Source of the DNA: Stenotrophomonas maltophilia
GTDB lineage: Bacteria > Pseudomonadota > Gammaproteobacteria > Xanthomonadales > Xanthomonadaceae
Reading direction: 5' to 3'
Assembly: GCA_002386405.1 (NCBI GenBank)
Contig: DGIP01000079.1
Location: forward strand, 1 to 12,102
DNA length: 12,102 bases
Both the position numbers and the translations under genes were made by a program. Under the pieces are notes generated by a model. That model worked only from the letters and a program-made list of their open reading frames with translations, had not been told where the DNA came from and did not search any database. Within the stretch, counting starts at the first letter, position 1; every line of letters starts with the position of its first letter. This document shows positions 8,247-12,102 of the stretch, in pieces.

Positions 8247-10424
8247 ATGAGGATTACCACCGTCGGCTTGCTGGGCGCGCTGTTGCTCGCCAGCACCCCG
8301 GTCGCTGCCGCGCCGCAGGACGATTTCGACCGCTGCCTGGCCGCGTTGCAGCCGCAGGCGCTCAAGCAGGGCGTCAGCGCGGCGGGGTTCACCCGGCTTA
8401 CTGCCGGCCTGACCCCGGATCTCACCGTGCTGCCGCTGCTGGATGCGCAGCCGGAGTTCACCACGCCGGTGTGGGATTACCTGGCCGCCCTGGTCGATAC
8501 CCAGCGCGTCGACGACGGCCGCGCCCGGCTGGACCAGCACCGCGACCTGCTCGCCAGCGTATCGGCGCAATACGGCGTCGATCCGGCCACCATCGTCGCG
8601 GTCTGGGGCGTGGAGAGCGATTACGGCCGCGTGTTCGGCAAGCGCCCGCTGCTGCAGTCGCTGGTCACCCTGTCCTGCAACGGCCGCCGCCAGCCGTTCT
8701 TCCGCGGCGAGCTGCTGGCCCTGCTCAAGCTGCTGGACGCCGGTGATCTGAGTGCCGATGGCCTGACCGGCTCCTGGGCCGGCGCCTTTGGCCACACCCA
8801 GTTCATGCCTTCCACCTATGCGCGCATCGCGGTGGACGGCGATGGCGATGGCCGCCGCGACCTGGTCGCCAGCATTCCCGACGCGCTGGCCTCCACCGCC
8901 AATTACCTCAAGCAGGCCGGCTGGCGCACCGGCCAGCCGTGGGGCATCGAAGTGAAGATCCCCGCCGGCTTCAATGCCAACCTGGCCGGACGCACCCAGC
9001 GCAAGCCGCTCGCGGCCTGGCGTGCATTGGGCATCGCCCCGATCGGGGGCGGCGCGCTCGCGCCTGCGGGCCTGCCTGGGGATGCCAACGCCGCGCTGCT
9101 GCTGCCCACCGGCGCCAAGGGCCCTGCCTGGCTGGTGTTCCGCAACTACGACGCGATCTACGCCTACAACGCCGCCGAGAGCTACGCCCTGGCCATCGCC
9201 ACCCTGGCCGACCGCCTGCGCGACGGCCCCGGCATCGTGGCGGCGTGGCCCACTGACGATCCCGGCATCGGGCGCACCGAGCGCCGCGAGCTGCAGACCC
9301 TGCTGCTCGCCCGCGGCCACGACATCGGTGCCGCCGATGGCATGGTCGGCACTGCCACCCGGCGCGCGATCCAGACCGAACAGCAGGCGCTGGGCTGGCC
9401 CAATCCGGACGGCCGCGCCGGCCAACGCATCCTCACCGCGCTGCGCAGCGCACCCCCTCTACCCAAGCCCACTACCGCCATGCCCGACAGCACCGCGTTT
9501 TCCCTGCCGCCCAACCATGCCCGCCTCGTCCAGTCGCCGGCCGCCCCCGGCGCCGCGCTGCCCAAGCTCGAGGGCCTGAGCATCGTCGACATCCAGGGCT
9601 TCCCGGCCTGGAAGGTGGAAACGCCGCTGGCCAGCGCCGCCATCTCCGTGTTCGGCGGGCAGCTGCTCTCGTTCGTCCCCAAGGGTGGCCAGGACGTGCT
9701 GTGGCTGTCGCCCACCGCGCAGGCGTTGCCGACCCCGATCCGCGGCGGCAGCCCGGTGTGCTGGCCGTACTTCGGCAAACAGGGGCAGGGCAGTGACGTG
9801 CCCTCGCACGGCTTCGTGCGCAACGTGCCGTGGACCCTGCAGAGCGCGCAGCGCGACGCCGACGGCACCGTGGTGCTGACCCTGGCTCCGCCCGCGCTGG
9901 ACAACCTCGATCTGCGCCTGACCATGCAGCTGCGGATAGGCCGCACCCTCGAGCAGCGCCTGGTCACCGAGAACACCGGTCGTCAGCCGGTCACCTTCAC
10001 CCAGGCCCTGCACAACTACTTCAAGGTCAGCGACGCGATGCAGGTCAGCGTGTCCGGGCTGGATGGCCTGACCTACCTGGACAAGTTCGAGAACTACGCC
10101 GCCCCGCGCATCCAGCAAGGCGACTGGTCGCTCAACGACCCCCGTGACCCCGGCCGCAGCGACCGCATCTATACCCAGGCCGGCGGCCGCTACGTGCTGA
10201 AGGACCCCGGGCTGAAGCGCAGCATCGAGATCACCACCCAGGGCAGCCGCTCGCTGGTGGCCTGGAACCCCGGCGAAGCAGGCGCGGCCAGGATGGCCGA
10301 CGTCGGCGCCGGCTGGAAGAACTACGTGTGCCTGGAGGCGGCCAACGCCGGCCCGGACGTGGTCACCCTGGCCCCGGGCGCGCGGCACAGCCTGGTGCAG
10401 ACCCTCCGCGTCCTGCCCCTGTAA
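8247..10424 (+). CDS. Exported MltB-type lytic transglycosylase fused in frame to a hexose-6-phosphate mutarotase-like domain
   Basis: One open frame of 725 codons. Residues 1-22 form a Sec signal peptide (MRITT, hydrophobic core, TPVAAA) with no lipobox Cys. Residues ~25-310 are an SLT_2/MltB lytic transglycosylase, which cleaves peptidoglycan glycan strands to 1,6-anhydro ends. The catalytic Glu is E123 in GVESDYG, and the family motif GSWAGAFGHTQFMPSTY follows. Residues ~340-400 are a PG_binding_1 domain (RRELQTLLLARGHDIGAADG). After a Pro/Ala-rich linker (~401-415), residues ~445-725 form an aldose-1-epimerase-like domain of the YeaD type: PVCWPYFGKQG, HGFVRNVPW (H521), ALHNYFKV (H589, probable catalytic His) and VCLEAAN (E697, probable catalytic Glu). 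MltB-type proteins normally stop after the PG-binding domain and YeaD-type proteins are separate cytosolic enzymes. Either this is a true fusion or a stop codon was lost near 9435-9480. Both halves look intact. The start has AGGGA nine bases upstream. Confidence 0.85.
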   Translation: MRITTVGLLGALLLASTPVAAAPQDDFDRCLAALQPQALKQGVSAAGFTRLTAGLTPDLTVLPLLDAQPEFTTPVWDYLAALVDTQRVDDGRARLDQHRDLLASVSAQYGVDPATIVAVWGVESDYGRVFGKRPLLQSLVTLSCNGRRQPFFRGELLALLKLLDAGDLSADGLTGSWAGAFGHTQFMPSTYARIAVDGDGDGRRDLVASIPDALASTANYLKQAGWRTGQPWGIEVKIPAGFNANLAGRTQRKPLAAWRALGIAPIGGGALAPAGLPGDANAALLLPTGAKGPAWLVFRNYDAIYAYNAAESYALAIATLADRLRDGPGIVAAWPTDDPGIGRTERRELQTLLLARGHDIGAADGMVGTATRRAIQTEQQALGWPNPDGRAGQRILTALRSAPPLPKPTTAMPDSTAFSLPPNHARLVQSPAAPGAALPKLEGLSIVDIQGFPAWKVETPLASAAISVFGGQLLSFVPKGGQDVLWLSPTAQALPTPIRGGSPVCWPYFGKQGQGSDVPSHGFVRNVPWTLQSAQRDADGTVVLTLAPPALDNLDLRLTMQLRIGRTLEQRLVTENTGRQPVTFTQALHNYFKVSDAMQVSVSGLDGLTYLDKFENYAAPRIQQGDWSLNDPRDPGRSDRIYTQAGGRYVLKDPGLKRSIEITTQGSRSLVAWNPGEAGAARMADVGAGWKNYVCLEAANAGPDVVTLAPGARHSLVQTLRVLPL
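9480..10424 (+). other. Possible independently started mutarotase within the fused frame
   Basis: An in-frame ATG at 9480 (residue 412 of the fusion) would give a stand-alone protein of 314 residues, close to the usual ~290-300 of YeaD-type D-hexose-6-phosphate mutarotases, which interconvert the anomers of glucose-6-phosphate in the cytosol. This is where the ancestral second gene would begin. Against separate translation, there is no Shine-Dalgarno-like purine run in the 20 bases upstream. In its favour, a cytosolic copy would sit where its sugar phosphate substrate is, whereas the fused copy would be exported. Confidence 0.3.
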
Positions 10425-10438
10425 GCGCGGCCAGCGCT
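10424..10438. terminator. Small hairpin between convergent genes
   Basis: AGCGC (10424-10428) and GCGCT (10434-10438) form a five-base stem with a five-base loop, spanning the gap between the fused gene and the convergent transporter gene and touching both stop codons. It could slow transcription from both sides, but there is no T-run on either strand, so it is not a standard intrinsic terminator. Confidence 0.25.
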
Positions 10439-11631
10439 CAGGGCAGGGCGCGAGCGCGCGGCCGCAGTGCCACCAGGCAGATGCCACCGGCGACCAGGCC
10501 CCAGAACGCCGAGCCGATTCCGGCCAGCGACAGGCCCGAGGCGGTCACCAGGAAGGTGACCAGTGCAGCCTCGCGGTCGCTTTCCTCGCGCAGGGCCATG
10601 GCCAGGCTGTTGGCGATGGTGCCGAACAACGCGATACCGGCCACGCAGGCCACCAGTTCCTTGGGGAAGGCGGAGAACACTGCGGCCACCGTCGCACCGA
10701 ACAGACCCACCACTATGTAGAAAGCGCCGGCGGCCACGGCGGCGGTGTAACGCCGGGCCGGGTCCTCATGCGCTTCGCGGCCCATGCAGATGGCCGCCGT
10801 GATCGCCGCCAGGTTGAGGCCGTAGGCGCCGAACGGGGCCAATACGGTATTGACCACCCCGATCCAGCCGACCACGGGGGAGATCGGGGTGTCATAGCCG
10901 GACGCACGGATCACCGCCACCCCGGGAATGTTCTGCGAGGCCATGGTGACCACGAACAGCGGCAGGGCGATGCCGAACACCGCCGGCCACGACAGGGTGG
11001 GCCAGGTGAACACCGGCGCGGCCAGTTCCAGCCGCAGCTGTTCGGCATGCAGCAGGCCCTGTGTGGCGGCAACGCCCACGCCCACCAGCAGGGTGGCGAT
11101 CACCGCGTAGCGGGGGAACAGCCGGCGCCCGACCAGCCAGGTGGCGAACATCGCCAGCGCCATGCCCAGCTGCGTGCCCATGGAGACGAACACATCCAGC
11201 CCGAAGCGCAGCAGCACGCCGGCCAGCATGCCGGCGGCCAGCGCCATCGGCACGCGGCGCATCACCTTGGCGAACACACCGGAGAACCCGGCCAGCATGC
11301 CCAGCACGGCAGCCAGTACGAAAGCCCCGATGGCATCGCTATAGGCCACCGCACCGGTGCCCACCACCAGCATCGCCGCACCGGGGGTCGACCATGCAGT
11401 GACCACGGGCACGCGGTAGCGCAGCGACAGCCCGATACAAGTCAGGCCCATGCCCAGCCCCAACGCCCACATCCAGGAGGCGATCTGCGCCTGCGTTGCA
11501 CCGACCGCCTGCGCGGCCTGGAACACGATCACCGCGGAACTGGCGAAGCCCACCAGCACGGTAATGAAGCCGGCGACCACCGCGGGCAATGAGAGATCAC
11601 GCAACAACGAACGCTTGGCAACCGCAGACAT
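10438..11631 (-). CDS. benE: BenE family (benzoate/H+ symporter-like) inner-membrane transporter
   Basis: This 397-residue, highly hydrophobic protein has about 12 predicted membrane helices. The family-typical block reads SQNIPGVAVIRASGYDTPIS, then LAPFGAYGLNLAAITAAICM and GREAHEDPARRYTAA. An N-terminal stretch, AVVAGFITVLVGFASSAVIV, also fits BenE. The founding member imports benzoate with protons, but no aromatic degradation genes lie nearby, so the substrate here is unproven. I chose the ATG at 11631 because AGGGAA lies about nine bases upstream of it. A longer frame from 11733 would add 34 Cys/His-rich residues encoded by a perfect inverted repeat, which is not believable as protein. It converges with the fused transglycosylase gene; its 5' side faces the palindrome cluster and the tandem promoters, which point away from it. 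Confidence 0.9.
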   Translation of the reverse strand: MSAVAKRSLLRDLSLPAVVAGFITVLVGFASSAVIVFQAAQAVGATQAQIASWMWALGLGMGLTCIGLSLRYRVPVVTAWSTPGAAMLVVGTGAVAYSDAIGAFVLAAVLGMLAGFSGVFAKVMRRVPMALAAGMLAGVLLRFGLDVFVSMGTQLGMALAMFATWLVGRRLFPRYAVIATLLVGVGVAATQGLLHAEQLRLELAAPVFTWPTLSWPAVFGIALPLFVVTMASQNIPGVAVIRASGYDTPISPVVGWIGVVNTVLAPFGAYGLNLAAITAAICMGREAHEDPARRYTAAVAAGAFYIVVGLFGATVAAVFSAFPKELVACVAGIALFGTIANSLAMALREESDREAALVTFLVTASGLSLAGIGSAFWGLVAGGICLVALRPRARALP

Positions 11632-11676
11632 GACGCATGCTTCCCTGACCACAAGAAGCTGCATTGTTGGCAGCCC

Positions 11677-11707
11677 TGCGCAGCACGCGCAACGCGCGTG
11701 CTGCGCA
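11677..11707. repeat. Perfect 14-base inverted repeat with 3-base loop
   Basis: TGCGCAGCACGCGC (11677-11690) is followed by AAC and then its exact reverse complement (11694-11707). The stem would be very stable in RNA or single-stranded DNA. It lies 46 bases upstream of the BenE start, so it would be in that gene's 5' untranslated region or promoter. There is no T-run on either side, so it is not an ordinary terminator. It lacks a GTAG head, so it is not the same repeat class as the element at 11735. Confidence 0.8.
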
Positions 11708-11712
11708 TAGAC

Positions 11713-11733
11713 GTGCGGCATGCATGCATGCAC
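11713..11733. repeat. GCAT tetranucleotide run forming a self-complementary palindrome
   Basis: GCATGCATGCATGC (11718-11731) is three and a half copies of a GCAT unit and is fully self-complementary. Outer GTGC (11713-11716) and GCAC (11730-11733) can extend the pairing in an alternative register. It sits directly between the 14-base inverted repeat and the SMAG-like element. It could be a slippage-prone microsatellite. Confidence 0.6.
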
Positions 11734-11734
11734 G

Positions 11735-11759
11735 GTAGGTACCGACCGTTGGTCGGTAC
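11735..11759 (+). repeat. SMAG-like REP palindrome (GTAG-headed)
   Basis: GTAG at 11735-11738 is followed by GTACCGACC (11739-11747), a GTT loop and GGTCGGTAC (11751-11759), a perfect nine-base stem. This is the layout of the SMAG elements, the species-specific REP-type repeats scattered between genes in Stenotrophomonas maltophilia and linked to RAYT/TnpA-REP transposase families. One unit is visible here; no inverted partner copy was found within the window. Confidence 0.75.
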
Positions 11760-11760
11760 G

Positions 11761-11803
11761 ATTTGAAAAAAGCGCTTGACGAATTTTGAGAAGTCTTTAG
11801 TAT
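11761..11803 (+). promoter_or_regulatory. Tandem promoter P1 (most upstream)
   Basis: TTGACG (11776-11781) serves as the -35 box and TAGTAT (11798-11803) as the -10 box with a 16-base spacer. An A/T-rich stretch (11761-11771) directly upstream resembles an UP element. The GC-rich discriminator seen after P2 and P3 is absent here, so P1 is the weakest of the three calls. Confidence 0.55.
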
Positions 11804-11868
11804 TCGCTCCCTCGCTGCGACGCGGTCTTCACCCCGGTGAACACCAAGCCAAAGCGGCGGCAACAACC

Positions 11869-11918
11869 TTCGAAATAAGGTGTTGACGGAAACGAAAAGC
11901 CTGACATAATAGGCGGCT
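11869..11918 (+). promoter_or_regulatory. Tandem promoter P2
   Basis: TTGACG (11883-11888), a 16-base spacer and CATAAT (11905-11910), followed by the GC-rich discriminator GGCGGCT (11912-11918). The surrounding bases (TCGAAA before a GGTGTTGACG block) match P3 closely. GC-rich discriminators are a hallmark of promoters shut down by ppGpp in the stringent response, such as rRNA and tRNA promoters. A transcript from here could fold GCTTCG (11920-11925) against CGAAGC (11951-11956), with an inner GACC/GGTC stem. Confidence 0.7.
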
Positions 11919-11992
11919 CGCTTCGACGAAAAGACCTCCGGGTCGCACGACGAAGCAGCATCGGCAACAACGTCCACTTCGGTGAGACGGCC

Positions 11993-12042
11993 CTCGAAAA
12001 AGGGTGTTGACGAAGCGGAAAAGCCGGCTATAATGGGCGGCT
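11993..12042 (+). promoter_or_regulatory. Tandem promoter P3 (near-consensus, proximal)
   Basis: TTGACG (12007-12012), a 16-base spacer and a perfect TATAAT (12029-12034), followed by GGGCGGCT. It is the strongest promoter in the window. It repeats the P2 cassette: CGGCAACAAC occurs at 11858-11867 and 11962-11971, and GGCGGCT follows both -10 boxes. The start point is expected near 12041-12042. Tandem strong promoters with GC-rich discriminators upstream of an ATG-less leader suggest an rRNA or tRNA operon beyond the window's right edge. Confidence 0.8.
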
Positions 12043-12102
12043 AGCAACGACGGAAACGTCGGGGCATACGGAGAAAGGCGCTGAGGCCGACTCCCAAGTT
12101 CT
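12042..12102 (+). other. Untranslated leader of a probable stable-RNA transcript
   Basis: About 60 bases follow the expected P3 start and contain no ATG. The first bases form a tight hairpin: CGACG (12048-12052), a GAAA loop of the GNRA type, and CGTCG (12057-12061). No boxA-like element or mature rRNA/tRNA sequence is visible before the window ends, so the identity of the RNA gene stays open; an rRNA operon is the favoured reading. Confidence 0.5.

Noticed and set aside
11632..11733. 34-residue N-terminal extension of the BenE transporter
   Set aside because: The added residues come from palindromic DNA and are Cys/His-rich. The ATG at 11631 has a ribosome binding site and fits the family's N-terminus.
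11597..12047. Two overlapping - strand open frames (126 and 72 codons) sharing an RLF-FVNTLFR pattern
   Set aside because: The shared peptide merely reflects the duplicated P2/P3 promoter cassette read backwards; no coding character.
1..12102. CRISPR array, tRNA gene, insertion sequence or prophage remnants
   Set aside because: No regularly spaced repeats, cloverleaf sequence, transposase, integrase or target-site duplications were seen. The only repeats are the palindromes and promoter duplication near the right end.

Overview
GC-rich window with dense, short-spaced genes, most likely from Stenotrophomonas (Xanthomonadaceae). The best taxonomic clue is a short palindrome preceded by GTAG at 11735-11759. 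It matches the SMAG (GTAG-headed REP-type) repeats known from S. maltophilia. The gene families present also fit that group. This assignment is an inference; no rRNA or marker gene is in view.

Region 1 (1-4615, + strand) is a tightly packed three-gene SMC/condensin-like operon. It holds the C-terminal end of a DUF3375 protein (JetA/MksF type), a DUF4194 protein (JetB/MksE type) and a 1123-residue SMC-like ATPase (JetC/MksB type) with intact Walker A, signature and Walker B motifs. These are the core subunits of Wadjet anti-plasmid systems and of bacterial MksBEF condensins. The Toprim-type nuclease subunit JetD, which normally follows jetC in Wadjet type I, is not there. The operon runs with 5 bases of spacing into a convergent, unrelated permease gene. 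The window is therefore either a nuclease-less Mks/Jet complex or one whose JetD lies upstream of the window or elsewhere.

Region 2 (4621-5846) has a TSUP (TauE/SafE, YfcA-like) permease on the - strand, diverging across 59 bases from a small YchJ/UPF0225 SEC-C zinc-motif protein that may be translated from a leaderless mRNA.

Region 3 (5931-8191) is a translationally coupled egtB-egtD pair, the ergothioneine sulfoxide synthase and the histidine trimethyltransferase. EgtD makes hercynine and EgtB oxidatively adds the sulfur. The last step (EgtE lyase) and the EgtA/EgtC steps of the mycobacterial route are not encoded here.

Region 4 (8247-10424) is one uninterrupted frame of 725 codons. It joins an exported MltB-type lytic transglycosylase (signal peptide, SLT_2, PG-binding domain) to a complete D-hexose-6-phosphate mutarotase-like domain, which is an odd pairing. 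It converges with a BenE-family transporter gene on the - strand (10438-11631).

Region 5 (11632-12102) has no credible protein gene. It holds three consecutive palindromes, including the SMAG-like one, then three tandem strong sigma-70 promoters. The last two share a duplicated cassette with a GC-rich discriminator, and the final one is followed by an ATG-less leader that begins with a GAAA-loop hairpin. This is the architecture of a stable-RNA (probably rRNA operon) promoter, with the RNA gene just beyond the right edge.
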